Shown: positions 18,630-27,177 of the stretch, piece by piece
Numbering within the stretch: position 1 is the first letter of the stretch
Layout of the letters: every line of letters begins with the position of its first letter
Source of the DNA: Mesorhizobium sp. Root102
GTDB lineage: Bacteria; Pseudomonadota; Alphaproteobacteria; Rhizobiales; Rhizobiaceae
DNA: 64,000 nt
Direction of reading: 5' to 3'
Assembly: GCF_001425625.1 (NCBI RefSeq)
Contig: NZ_LMCP01000048.1
Coordinates: 67,907-131,906, forward strand
Translations under genes and position numbers: made by a program
Notes under the pieces: model-generated
The model's database searches: none
Seen by the model: the letters and a program-made list of their open reading frames with translations, nothing else
What the model was told of the DNA's origin: nothing

Positions 18630-21196
18630 AATCTCATGTAAAAGCGGTTGTCATCGGCGGCGGCGTCGTCGGCTGCTCGGTTCTCTACCACCTGGCCAAG
18701 GCCGGCTGGACCGACATCATGCTGATCGAGCGCTCCGAACTCACCTCTGGCTCGTCCTGGCACGCGGCGGGCGGCTTTCACACGCTGAACGGCGACCCCA
18801 ACGTCGCCAAGCTGCAGGCCTATACGGTGCAGCTCTACAAGGAGATCGAGGAGATATCAGGCCAATCCTGCTCGCTGCACCTGACCGGCGGCGTGATGAT
18901 GGCCGATACGCCCGAGCGCATGGACTTCCTGCGCCTTGCCCACGCCAAGGGCCGCTATCTCGGCATGGACACCGAACTGATCACCCCGTCCGAGGCCAAG
19001 GCGATGTTCCCGCTGATGGACGAGACCAATTTCGTCGGCGCCATGTGGGATCCGGTCGAAGGGCATCTCGACCCGTCAGGCACCACGATCGCCTACTCCA
19101 AGGCGGCCAAAAAACTCGGCGCCGAAATCGTGCTGCGCAACCGCGTCGTCGAACTGACGCAAGAGGTCGACGGCACCTGGAACGTCGTCACAGAACAGGG
19201 CACGGTTAAGGCCGAGCATGTCGTCAACTGCGGCGGCCTGTGGGCACGCGAGATCGGCCGCATGGTCGGCGTCGAGCTGCCGGTGTTGGCCATGGAGCAC
19301 ATGTATCTCCTGACCGAGCCGATGCCGGAGGTCGAGGAATTCAACAAGTCGACCGGGCGCGAGATGATCGGCGTGCTCGACTTCAAGGGCGAGATCTACA
19401 CCCGCCAGGAGCGCAACGGCATCCTGCTCGGCACCTATGAGAAGGCCTGCAAGCCGTGGTCGCCAATCAACACCCCTTGGGATTTCGGCCATGAACTGCT
19501 GCCGCCGGACCTCGACCGCATCGCGCCGTCGCTGGAAATCGGCTTCAAGCATTTCCCCGGCATCGAGAAGGCCGGCATCAAGCAGATCATCAACGGCCCC
19601 TTCACCTTCGCGCTCGACGGCAACCCGCTGGTCGGCCCGGTACAGGGCCTGACCAATTTCTGGTGCGCCTGCGCCGTGATGGCCGGCTTCAGCCAGGGCG
19701 GCGGTGTCGGTCTGGCGCTATCCAACTGGATGGTGCATGGCGACCCCGGCTTCGATGTCTGGGGCATGGATGTCACCCGCTTCGGCGAATGGGCAGGCCT
19801 GCGCTACACCAACGCCAAGGTGCGCGAAAACTATTCGCGTCGCTTCTCCATCCGCTTCCCCAACGAGGAACTGCCGGCCGCCCGGCCGGCGCAGTCGACG
19901 CCGCTCTACGACACGATGCTCGCCAACAATGCCGTCATGGGCGACTCCTGGGGTCTCGAAACGCCGCTCTGGTTCGCACCGAAGGGCAAGGAACCGAAGG
20001 ACATTGTATCCTTCCACCGTTCCAACGATTTTGGGCCGATCGGCGAGGAAGTGCGCGCCACGCGTGATCGCGTCGGCGTCACCGAGATCGCCAACTTCGC
20101 CAAATACGAAGTGTCGGGACCTGGGGCGGAAGATTTCCTCAACCGGCTGATGACCAACCGCATGCCGAAGACCGGCCGCATCGTGCTGACGCCGATGCTC
20201 AACGAATTCGGCAAGCTGATTGGCGACTTCACCATCGCCAAGGCATCGGAAGACCGTTTCATGATCTGGGGCTCGTCGGCGGCGCAGAAATACCACATGC
20301 GCTGGTTCGAAAAGCATCTGCCGAAGGACGGGTCGGTGCGCATCCACCGCTTCGACCAGACGCTGGTCGGCCTGTCGATCGCCGGGCCAAGCGCGCGGGA
20401 TTTGCTACAAAAGCTCGTGGACGTCGACATCTCGACCAAATCCTTCCGCTTCATGGATTTCCGCGAGATGGCGGTTGGCGGCGCGCCGTGCCTGGTCAAC
20501 CGCATCACCTACACCGGCGACCTCGGCTACGAGATCTGGATGGCGCCGGCCTACCAGCGCCTCGTCTATCATCAGATCAAGGACGCCGGCGAGGAATTCG
20601 GCCTCGTCGATTTCGGCATGCGCGCTCTGCTGTCGATGCGCCTGGAAAAGAACTTTCCGACCTGGTTCCGCGAGTTGCGGCCGATCTACGGACCGTTCGA
20701 AGGCGCGATGGACCGCTTCATCAAGCTGGAGAAAAACGATTTCATCGGCCGCGAGGCTGCCGCCAAGGAACAGGCCGAGGGACCAAAACTGCGCCGCGTC
20801 TCCTTCATCGTCGATGCCGCCGATGCCGATGTGATGGGCGACGAGCCGATCTGGGCCAAGGTCAGCAAGGACTATGGCACGGTGGAAAAGCCGCATGGCT
20901 ACGGCGCGCCGCGCTTCGACAAGGCCGGCAAGGAAATACGCGGCTCCAAGGCTGCCGAAGGCGCGTCCGCCGTGCGCGGCATCGTCGATGGCGACTGGCG
21001 TGTGGTTGGCTGGGTCACGTCGGGCGGCTACGCCCACTATGTGCAGAAGTCGATGGCGCAAGGCTATGTGCCGGCAGCCCTTGCCGAGGACGAAAGTGCG
21101 GGCCTGTTCGAGATCGAGATCCTCGGACACCGCCGGCCGGCCCGCATCAATGTCGAGGCGCCCTTCGACCCAAGCGGCGAGAAGATGCGGACGTGA
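18626..21196 (+). CDS. FAD-dependent dehydrogenase fused to GcvT domain (dimethylglycine/sarcosine type), paralogue 2
   Basis: An 856-residue protein with the FAD motif GGGVVGCS at 11-18, the covalent-FAD His at 46 in SSWHAAGG, a DAO domain to about 400, and a GcvT-like domain from about 450. It would oxidise an N-methyl compound and transfer the C1 unit to THF. The start overlaps the DUF559 stop by 4 nt. Its position after an MttB gene suggests sequential removal of methyl groups: the corrinoid enzyme takes the first from the quaternary amine and this enzyme takes the next. About 45 residues are inserted near the C-terminus (GYGAPRFDKAGKEIRGSKAAEG) compared with paralogue 1. Confidence 0.87.
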   Translation: MKSHVKAVVIGGGVVGCSVLYHLAKAGWTDIMLIERSELTSGSSWHAAGGFHTLNGDPNVAKLQAYTVQLYKEIEEISGQSCSLHLTGGVMMADTPERMDFLRLAHAKGRYLGMDTELITPSEAKAMFPLMDETNFVGAMWDPVEGHLDPSGTTIAYSKAAKKLGAEIVLRNRVVELTQEVDGTWNVVTEQGTVKAEHVVNCGGLWAREIGRMVGVELPVLAMEHMYLLTEPMPEVEEFNKSTGREMIGVLDFKGEIYTRQERNGILLGTYEKACKPWSPINTPWDFGHELLPPDLDRIAPSLEIGFKHFPGIEKAGIKQIINGPFTFALDGNPLVGPVQGLTNFWCACAVMAGFSQGGGVGLALSNWMVHGDPGFDVWGMDVTRFGEWAGLRYTNAKVRENYSRRFSIRFPNEELPAARPAQSTPLYDTMLANNAVMGDSWGLETPLWFAPKGKEPKDIVSFHRSNDFGPIGEEVRATRDRVGVTEIANFAKYEVSGPGAEDFLNRLMTNRMPKTGRIVLTPMLNEFGKLIGDFTIAKASEDRFMIWGSSAAQKYHMRWFEKHLPKDGSVRIHRFDQTLVGLSIAGPSARDLLQKLVDVDISTKSFRFMDFREMAVGGAPCLVNRITYTGDLGYEIWMAPAYQRLVYHQIKDAGEEFGLVDFGMRALLSMRLEKNFPTWFRELRPIYGPFEGAMDRFIKLEKNDFIGREAAAKEQAEGPKLRRVSFIVDAADADVMGDEPIWAKVSKDYGTVEKPHGYGAPRFDKAGKEIRGSKAAEGASAVRGIVDGDWRVVGWVTSGGYAHYVQKSMAQGYVPAALAEDESAGLFEIEILGHRRPARINVEAPFDPSGEKMRT

Positions 21197-21205
21197 GGTT
21201 CGGCC

Positions 21206-22561
21206 ATGGAGAACGGGGCGCCAAAGGGCAGTTTTGGCCGCCATCGCAAGATCATGCCGTTCGAGCCAGGCTCGATCGAGGCTCTCCGCGACGCCTCCCG
21301 TCACAAGGCGGCGTCGCTCAACCAGCATGTGCTGGGCTATGGCGCACAGGCAGAGGCTGAATGGTTCGCGGCAGGCATTGCCGCTCCCGATCTGCCCGTC
21401 ATGCGCCAATATCGGCTGGACCGCATCCGCGCCGAACTGAAGCGCCGTGGCTATGCCGGCGCCTTGCTCTATGACCCCGTCAACATCCGCTACGCCACCG
21501 ACAGCACCAACATGCAGCTGTGGGTGGCCCACAATCCGACGCGGCATTGCTTTGTCGCCACTGAAGGCCCGGTGGTGCTGTTCGATTATTTTTCCTGCGA
21601 GCACCTGTCCGATCATTCCGGCGTGGTCGACGAGGTGCGGCCAGCGGTGTCGTGGATGTATCTTTATGGCGGCGAGCTGACCGAGCAGAAAGTCCGCCGC
21701 TGGGCCACCGGTATCGCCGATCTGGTCCGGGAACATGGCGGCGGCAACAGCCGCATCGTGGTCGACCACATCAACCCGGAAGGCGTCGAGGAACTCGCCC
21801 GCCTCGGCATTTCCATCGGCAATGGCGAAGCGGTGATGGAAAACGCGCGGCTGATCAAATCACCCGACGAGATCCTTGCCATGCGCCGGGCGATCGTCGC
21901 TTGCGAGGCGGCGATGGGCGAGATGGAACAGGCGCTGAAGCCTGGCATTTCCGAGAACGAACTGTGGGCGGAACTTCATCGCGGCAACATTGCGCGCGGC
22001 GGCGAATGGATCGAGACCCGGTTGCTGACGTCGGGCCCGCGCACCAATCCGTGGTTCCAGGAATGCTCGTCACGCAAGATCGAGGCTGGCGACCTCGTCG
22101 CGTTCGACACCGACCTGATCGGCCCCTACGGTTTCTGCGCTGACCTGTCGCGCACATGGCTGTGCGGCGATACAAAGCCGACCAATGAACAGCGCGACCT
22201 GTTCCGCATCGCCGCCGATCAGATCGAACACAACACGGCTCTGATGCAGCCCGGCATCTCTTTCCGCGACCTTGTCGAACGCTCGGCGGTGCCGCCCGGC
22301 GACTGCTTCTCGACGCGTTACGGCGTGCTCTATCACGGCGTCGGCCTGGCCGATGAGTATCCGACGCTGCCGCATGCCAGCGACTGGACATCAGACACGC
22401 CGGACGGCCTGCTGGAACCCGGCATGGTGCTATGTGTGGAGAGTTACATTGGCCGGCTTGGCGGGCACGAAGGTGTCAAGATCGAGGAGCAGATCCTCAT
22501 CACCGAGACCGGCAACGAACAGCTCTCAACCTACCCGTTGGATGCGAGGCTGCTCAGCTAG
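21206..22561 (+). CDS. dddP: DddP-like M24 family protein (putative DMSP lyase or related C-S/C-N lyase)
   Basis: A 451-residue protein of the pita-bread M24 fold. NIRYATDSTNMQLW, GGEWIETRLLTSGPRTNPWFQEC and FDTDLIGPYGFCADLSR closely resemble marine DddP. Putative metal ligands are D301, D303, D313, H377, E412 and E427, with a DddP-type catalytic Asp at 383. As I recall the DddP numbering (295, 297, 307, 371, 406, 421 and 377), every residue fits with a constant offset of six. DddP cleaves DMSP to dimethyl sulfide and acrylate. It sits 9 nt after the FAD/GcvT gene, so it is probably co-transcribed. It could instead act on a betaine analogue. Peptidase or creatinase function is less likely. 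Confidence 0.8.
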   Translation: MENGAPKGSFGRHRKIMPFEPGSIEALRDASRHKAASLNQHVLGYGAQAEAEWFAAGIAAPDLPVMRQYRLDRIRAELKRRGYAGALLYDPVNIRYATDSTNMQLWVAHNPTRHCFVATEGPVVLFDYFSCEHLSDHSGVVDEVRPAVSWMYLYGGELTEQKVRRWATGIADLVREHGGGNSRIVVDHINPEGVEELARLGISIGNGEAVMENARLIKSPDEILAMRRAIVACEAAMGEMEQALKPGISENELWAELHRGNIARGGEWIETRLLTSGPRTNPWFQECSSRKIEAGDLVAFDTDLIGPYGFCADLSRTWLCGDTKPTNEQRDLFRIAADQIEHNTALMQPGISFRDLVERSAVPPGDCFSTRYGVLYHGVGLADEYPTLPHASDWTSDTPDGLLEPGMVLCVESYIGRLGGHEGVKIEEQILITETGNEQLSTYPLDARLLS

Positions 22562-23353
22562 CCCAGCAATGGCCTCACGCAGCGCCCGGACCGTCTTTTC
22601 CGGCGTTGTTGCGGCGGTGATGTAAGGCAGGCCTTTGCGCCGTCCCGTCCAGCCGACGACCGCCACTTTTTTCGCCGCTTGATCGAAGCGTTGCGCCAGC
22701 GCCCAGCTCTCGCAGTCGATCGCCGCAACATCGGCGCTGCCTTCGGCAACGGCGATGATCGAAGCACGGTGGCCGTCGCTTTCGCTGCGAGACGAGAAGA
22801 TGTCCAGGCTTTCGCCGGCCGCTTGCAGGTCGCGCGTCAGTCCGAGGAATCCCGACATCGAATCGAGGCTGTTGAAGGTGAAGCGCTTGCCACGGATCAG
22901 ATCCAGCGGAAGCAAGGGGCTGCCATCCGCAGACGATCGAACTTCCGGCCCCTCGCCTTTCCGCATCACCAGAGCGCTCGAATAGAGTTCGCCCTGCCCG
23001 CCTTCATAGGCGTCGTAGCTCGGCTGGCAGACCACCTGCACATGCTTGGACAGGCCGAACTCCATCGGTCCCCAGCAGGTCTGAGCGAACAACAGTGCTG
23101 GGTGCAGCCACAGTCTGTGAAAATCGAGTTCGTCCGGCGGCAATGTCGCCGGGTCGGGCGCAACGAGTTTCCCCTCAGCATCGCGAATACCGCCCGGCAC
23201 CGGTGGCAGGTCACCATTGCAGCGCACCAGGGTTTGCGGCGCGTCGATGCCCTTTTGCCGGAAGGCATCGCGCAACCGCGCCCACTGGGCGTCGACCTCG
23301 TCGCGCACTTCGGGCCCATCATACATCGGCAACGCCGCAATCAATTCGCTCAT
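22526..23353 (-). CDS. PhnD-like phosphate/phosphonate-type substrate-binding protein, no signal peptide
   Basis: A 275-residue protein with the periplasmic-binding fold of the PhnD family: LWLHPALLFAQTCWGPME, FTFNSLDSMSGFLGLTRDL, and VAAIDCESWAL. PhnD proteins bind phosphonates or phosphite for ABC uptake. No transporter genes adjoin it and no signal sequence is visible (it starts MSELIAALPMYDG), so it may be cytoplasmic or a degenerate sensor-like homologue. Its end overlaps the convergent DddP-like gene by 36 nt. The start has no strong ribosome site. Confidence 0.72.
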   Translation of the reverse strand: MSELIAALPMYDGPEVRDEVDAQWARLRDAFRQKGIDAPQTLVRCNGDLPPVPGGIRDAEGKLVAPDPATLPPDELDFHRLWLHPALLFAQTCWGPMEFGLSKHVQVVCQPSYDAYEGGQGELYSSALVMRKGEGPEVRSSADGSPLLPLDLIRGKRFTFNSLDSMSGFLGLTRDLQAAGESLDIFSSRSESDGHRASIIAVAEGSADVAAIDCESWALAQRFDQAAKKVAVVGWTGRRKGLPYITAATTPEKTVRALREAIAGLAEQPRIQRVG

Positions 23354-23436
23354 GTCGGAATCTGACCATTATGCCCGGGATTGAAGGGAACCGACCGCAG
23401 CCAGTCTAGCAGGCAGCACATGGCTGCCGCAAAAAC

Positions 23437-24447
23437 TCATTCCTTGGGCGGCTCGGCGGGGACCGGCGCGCTGCCAAGCCCGCTGATGCTGCGCGCCCTG
23501 ATGCGCGGCTTGAAGGCCCTGCCCGGTTCCGGTGCGCGCCGCAGCACCGGGTGCACGATCGGTTCTTTCGCCTTGAAGGCATAGGCTTTGATCAGCGCGA
23601 AATAGTTCGGATAGGCATAGCCATTGTTCATCCGCAGCCATTCCTCACGGCGGTCACGAAACAGCTTGGGCAGCTTGTACCAGGCTACGGTCGGCGTCTT
23701 GTGGTGGACGAAATGCAGATTGTTGTTGAGGAACAGGAACGACAGCGGCGAGCGCTCGACGATCACCGTGCGGCCTTCCGGATGTTCCGACCATTGATGC
23801 TCGGCGAAAGTGCGGATCGAGATCAGCGACTGGCCGAGCCAGACCGGCACCAGAATGTAAAGCCACAGCGGGATGCCGAAGCCGAACTGGACGATCGGTA
23901 TCACGATGGCAAGGCCGATCGCGTGCAGCAGCCACGCCTTGCGGATCGCCTGGTCGCCGGCGATCATTTGCCTGGCGTCGTCGATGAAGAAGCCGACGCA
24001 GGACAGCCAGGGGCCGAGCACGAAACGGCCGGCCATGGTGTTGTTGATCTTGAGCAGGAATTTCATCGTCGGCGGCAGCTCGTCATGCTGCCAGAGGGCT
24101 TGATAATAGCTCTCGGGATCGTCCAGCGGATCGGTCAGCCGCTCGTCGGCGTGGTGGCGCAGATGGATGGTCTTGAAACGGCGGAATGGCCAGACCAGAC
24201 CGATCGGCAGGAACACAAAGGCTTCGTTGACCCGCGCGTTGCGCGTCGGATGACCGTGCAGCACTTCGTGCATGATCGAGGACTGCAGTGCGGCGGTGAA
24301 AGCCAGGACGGCGAGTGCCAGGACGGGGTAGGATGGCCAGAGCAGGAAACCCGTGGCGAGCCATGCTGCGTAACAGAAGAAGGCGAGTACCACGGTCGGC
24401 CACTCGATGGCCGGTACGCTGTGTCGCCTGATGCTCTTGCTCGTCAT
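23437..24447 (-). CDS. Membrane fatty acid desaturase
   Basis: About 336 residues. Three His boxes are present in the usual order: HEVLHGHP, HLRHH and HFVHH, which bind the di-iron centre. Hydrophobic segments flank them as in integral membrane desaturases and hydroxylases. The substrate could be a lipid acyl chain or another hydrophobic compound. The ATG at 24447 and a GTG at 24459 are both possible starts; GAGGG lies close to the GTG. It is divergent from the XRE regulator at 24671, a likely controller. Confidence 0.82.
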   Translation of the reverse strand: MTSKSIRRHSVPAIEWPTVVLAFFCYAAWLATGFLLWPSYPVLALAVLAFTAALQSSIMHEVLHGHPTRNARVNEAFVFLPIGLVWPFRRFKTIHLRHHADERLTDPLDDPESYYQALWQHDELPPTMKFLLKINNTMAGRFVLGPWLSCVGFFIDDARQMIAGDQAIRKAWLLHAIGLAIVIPIVQFGFGIPLWLYILVPVWLGQSLISIRTFAEHQWSEHPEGRTVIVERSPLSFLFLNNNLHFVHHKTPTVAWYKLPKLFRDRREEWLRMNNGYAYPNYFALIKAYAFKAKEPIVHPVLRRAPEPGRAFKPRIRARSISGLGSAPVPAEPPKE

Positions 24448-24549
24448 GCTATCGACCACTGTCCCTCAGTCGCCGGAATTGGTTCCTGACAGCATTGTGT
24501 CAGGAGAAATGATTCCACTCAACGAGACAAAGTGCACAAACTGTTGCGA

Positions 24550-24578
24550 TTGCGCATTTTTGACCGCACATGTTATAT
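24550..24578 (+). promoter_or_regulatory. Candidate sigma-70 promoter for the XRE regulator
   Basis: TTGCGC (24550-24555), a 17-nt spacer and TTATAT (24573-24578) form a reasonable promoter about 90 nt before the regulator start. The surrounding ~210-nt gap between the divergent genes is AT-rich compared with its neighbours and contains no gene. Confidence 0.45.
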
Positions 24579-24670
24579 ATTGTAAACAGACTTAGGGATT
24601 AATTTACGCCTGAAGCAGCCCCAGAGCGGCTTCGGCGCAAATTTTTCCTCAATCGGCCTGGAGCACGGAC

Positions 24671-25528
24671 ATGGACAAGCGCGACCTGTCGACGATCTTC
24701 CGCGAACGCCTGAAAATGCTCTTGACACGCTCCGACCTCAACCAGTCGGCCTTCGCGACCGCGGTCGGCATCGACCGCTCGGCGCTGTCGCAGCTGCTGT
24801 CGGGCGCCTCGACCCGCCTGCCCCGCGCCGAAACGCTGCTCAACATCGCCGCCGAGTTCAAGGTGTCGCTGGACTGGCTTCTCGGCCTCAGTCAGGACGA
24901 AGGCCTCACCGGCGAGATCCGCGAGAGCCTGGAGATCGAGGAAGCGCCCGACGGTTTCGACCGCACGCTTCTGGCCAAATGGCACGCCGAGGCGGCAGGT
25001 ACGAAGATCCGCTACGTGCCGGCCGGCATTCCCGACCTTCTGCGCACCGAAGCGCTGGTCGACTACGAGGCGGGCATCGCCAACAAGAGCCGCCTGGCGC
25101 AGGCCGGAGAAACGCAATACCGCATCGATTATAACAGGCGGCCGGAAACCGACATGGAAGTCTGCATGCCGCGCCACACGCTGGAGATCTTTGCCCGCGG
25201 GCTGGGTGTCTGGGACCGTTTCCCCGAAGCCGACCGGCGCGCGCAGCTGCTGCACATGGCGACGCTGCTCGACGATCTCTACCCGACCTTCCGGCTGTTT
25301 CTCTATGACGGGCGGATGCGCTATTCGATCCCCTACACCATCTTCGGGCCCTATCGTGCCGCCATCTATGTCGGCGACATGTATCTGGTGCTAAACGCCA
25401 CCCAGCCGATCCAGACGCTGATCCAGCACTTCGACAATCTCATCCGCGCCGCCGACATCAATGCACATGAGGCGGCCGGCTTCGCGCACAGACTGGCCGG
25501 CATGTCGTTCCCAACAGGCACTGTCTGA
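24671..25528 (+). CDS. XRE-family transcriptional regulator
   Basis: A 285-residue protein with an N-terminal Cro/C1-type helix-turn-helix (FATAVGIDRSALSQLLSG, residues about 30-48), then a ~200-residue C-terminal region without a motif I know, ending with PYTIFGPYRAAIYVGDMYLVL. It probably senses a ligand or partner through that region. GGAG precedes the ATG. Lying opposite the desaturase gene, it may control that gene and itself. Confidence 0.8.
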   Translation: MDKRDLSTIFRERLKMLLTRSDLNQSAFATAVGIDRSALSQLLSGASTRLPRAETLLNIAAEFKVSLDWLLGLSQDEGLTGEIRESLEIEEAPDGFDRTLLAKWHAEAAGTKIRYVPAGIPDLLRTEALVDYEAGIANKSRLAQAGETQYRIDYNRRPETDMEVCMPRHTLEIFARGLGVWDRFPEADRRAQLLHMATLLDDLYPTFRLFLYDGRMRYSIPYTIFGPYRAAIYVGDMYLVLNATQPIQTLIQHFDNLIRAADINAHEAAGFAHRLAGMSFPTGTV

Positions 25529-25597
25529 GCTTCCGCAATCATGATCCCTCGGATGGAAACCCGCCGCCGCATTGGCGGCCGCGCTGCCGTTATTTCA

Positions 25598-25626
25598 TTG
25601 ACTACACATAAAGACTTCTTTATATC
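25598..25626 (+). promoter_or_regulatory. bmt promoter with overlapping palindromic operator
   Basis: TTGACT (25598-25603), 17 nt, then TATATC (25621-25626) is a near-consensus promoter. Inside it, ATAAAGA-CT-TCTTTAT (25608-25623) is a perfect 7-bp inverted repeat reaching into the -10. Almost the same operator, with longer arms, lies upstream of the pterin methyltransferase at 43534-43555. The design fits repression by an ArsR-type factor such as SahR. Confidence 0.7.
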
Positions 25627-25644
25627 CTTATTCGACTTCGAAAC

Positions 25645-26682
25645 ATGAAAGCCCATCCGATGACGACCACCAACCCGATCGATGCGCTGCTGGCTGAAAA
25701 GGGCGTGCTGTTGGCCGATGGCGCCACCGGCACCAATTTGTTTGCCATGGGTCTGGAGGCCGGCGAGGCACCCGAGCTGCTGAACGAGACGGCGCCTGAC
25801 ACCATCACCAGCCTGCACCAGAATTTCGTCGATGCCGGCGCCGACATCATCCTCACCAATTCCTTTGGTGGCACCCGTCACCGCTTGAAGCTGCATCATG
25901 CGCAGGATCGCGTGCATGCGCTGAACAAGCGCGCCGCCGAACTCGCTCGCGCCGTCGCCGACAAGGCCGGCCGCAAGGTGATCGTCGCCGGCTCGGTCGG
26001 CCCGACCGGCGAATTGCTGGTGCCGCTTGGCGCCATGACCTATGACGAGGCGGTCGACGCCTTCGCCGAGCAGATCGAGGGCCTCAAGGAAGGCGGCGCC
26101 GAAGTTGCCTGGATCGAGACGATGTCGGCTCCCGATGAGATCCGCGCCGCCGCCGAGGCTGCCATCCGCGTCGGCCTGCCCTACACCTACACCGGTTCCT
26201 TCGACACAGCCGGCCGTACCATGATGGGCCTGCTGCCGAAGGACATCCACGGCGTCACCGATGGCTTGTCGCAGACGCCGCTCGGCGTCGGCGCCAATTG
26301 CGGCGTCGGCGCGTCCGACATCCTGGCCTCGCTGCTCGACATGACCGAGGCGAAACCGGAGGCAACGGTGATCGTCAAGGGCAATTGCGGCATTCCCGAA
26401 TTCCGCGGCACCGAAATCCATTATTCCGGCACGCCCGAACTGATGGCCGACTATGTCAGGCTCGCCGTCGATGGCGGCGCCAAAATAATCGGCGGCTGCT
26501 GCGGCACCTCGTTCCAGCACCTTGCCGCCATGCGCAAGGCGCTCGACGCGCACACCAAGGCGGATCGTCCGACGGTTGCCGCGATCGTCGAGCGCATCGG
26601 TCCGATGCGCAACAAGGTGGCGACGGAAAACACCGTCGAAACCAGCGAAGCCCGCCGCGAGCGCCGCCGCAGCCGGGCCTGA
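25645..26682 (+). CDS. bmt: Homocysteine S-methyltransferase (betaine or corrinoid dependent)
   Basis: A 345-residue zinc-dependent homocysteine methyltransferase. The zinc Cys residues are C219 (GANCGVG) and C285/C286 (GGCCGT). LADGATGTNLF opens the barrel. It makes methionine from homocysteine using a methyl donor; members use betaines, S-methylmethionine or, as the detached first module of MetH, a methylated corrinoid protein. It lacks pterin- and B12-binding modules, which occur separately in this window (43572 and 37183). The C-terminus ends in a basic tail, SEARRERRRSRA. An alternative ATG at 25660 is equally likely. A palindromic operator precedes it. Confidence 0.87.
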   Translation: MKAHPMTTTNPIDALLAEKGVLLADGATGTNLFAMGLEAGEAPELLNETAPDTITSLHQNFVDAGADIILTNSFGGTRHRLKLHHAQDRVHALNKRAAELARAVADKAGRKVIVAGSVGPTGELLVPLGAMTYDEAVDAFAEQIEGLKEGGAEVAWIETMSAPDEIRAAAEAAIRVGLPYTYTGSFDTAGRTMMGLLPKDIHGVTDGLSQTPLGVGANCGVGASDILASLLDMTEAKPEATVIVKGNCGIPEFRGTEIHYSGTPELMADYVRLAVDGGAKIIGGCCGTSFQHLAAMRKALDAHTKADRPTVAAIVERIGPMRNKVATENTVETSEARRERRRSRA

Positions 26683-26698
26683 CCTTATCGGTTTTCGA

Positions 26699-26938
26699 TT
26701 ATTCGCTGTTGTCGGCGTAGCTTGACTGCGCCGACTTGAAATCGACCACATTGTCGCCGCGCCTCGTCATCAGCGCGCCGGATGAAACCGGATCGGTTAT
26801 CTGCTCCAGCATAACGCGGAAGCGGTCGTTGGTCAGCGCCGACATGGCGGTGTTGCGCGCCTGTGCGACATCGTCACTGATACGCCTGGATTCTGATGAT
26901 GGGGCTGATGAAACCGAGACGTCCCGTGCCGGGGGCAT
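26699..26938 (-). CDS. Hypothetical small protein, 79 residues
   Basis: From the ATG at 26938 the frame encodes a hydrophilic protein starting MPPARDVSVSSAPSSESRR, followed by a helical stretch ending DRFRVMLEQITDPVSSGALMTRRGDNVVDF. It has the look of a real small soluble protein, but there is no convincing ribosome site and no recognised family. The open frame continues to a TTG at 27007. The remaining bases to 27177 hold a terminator. Confidence 0.4.
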   Translation of the reverse strand: MPPARDVSVSSAPSSESRRISDDVAQARNTAMSALTNDRFRVMLEQITDPVSSGALMTRRGDNVVDFKSAQSSYADNSE

Positions 26939-27066
26939 CGAGTTGGCGATACTTCTGATCTGCAATTTCGGCTCCCTCAAGCCCAGTACACCTGTCCCGT
27001 GTAGCAAGAGGGAGTTGCGATCCGGTACCGGAAATGCCGTGCAATTTAACGACCAGGAAATTCCTC

Positions 27067-27105
27067 AAAAAAAGGCCGGCAAGAGAATGAACCCCTCGCC
27101 GGCCT
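27067..27105 (-). terminator. Rho-independent terminator of the VWA gene
   Basis: On the minus strand AGGCCGGC (27105-27098) pairs with GCCGGCCT (27080-27073), followed by a run of seven T residues. It lies about 70 nt beyond the stop at 27178. Confidence 0.75.
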
Positions 27106-27177
27106 GCCTCACCCGCCCGTTGGTCGGTTTCCCGTATCAGAACGATCCCATCTGAAAGAAACCGGCCTTCATCACCA

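Noticed and set aside
21206..22561. Xaa-Pro aminopeptidase or creatinase
   Set aside because: The overall motifs fit DddP better, including the catalytic Asp after the metal His. Kept as a weaker alternative.
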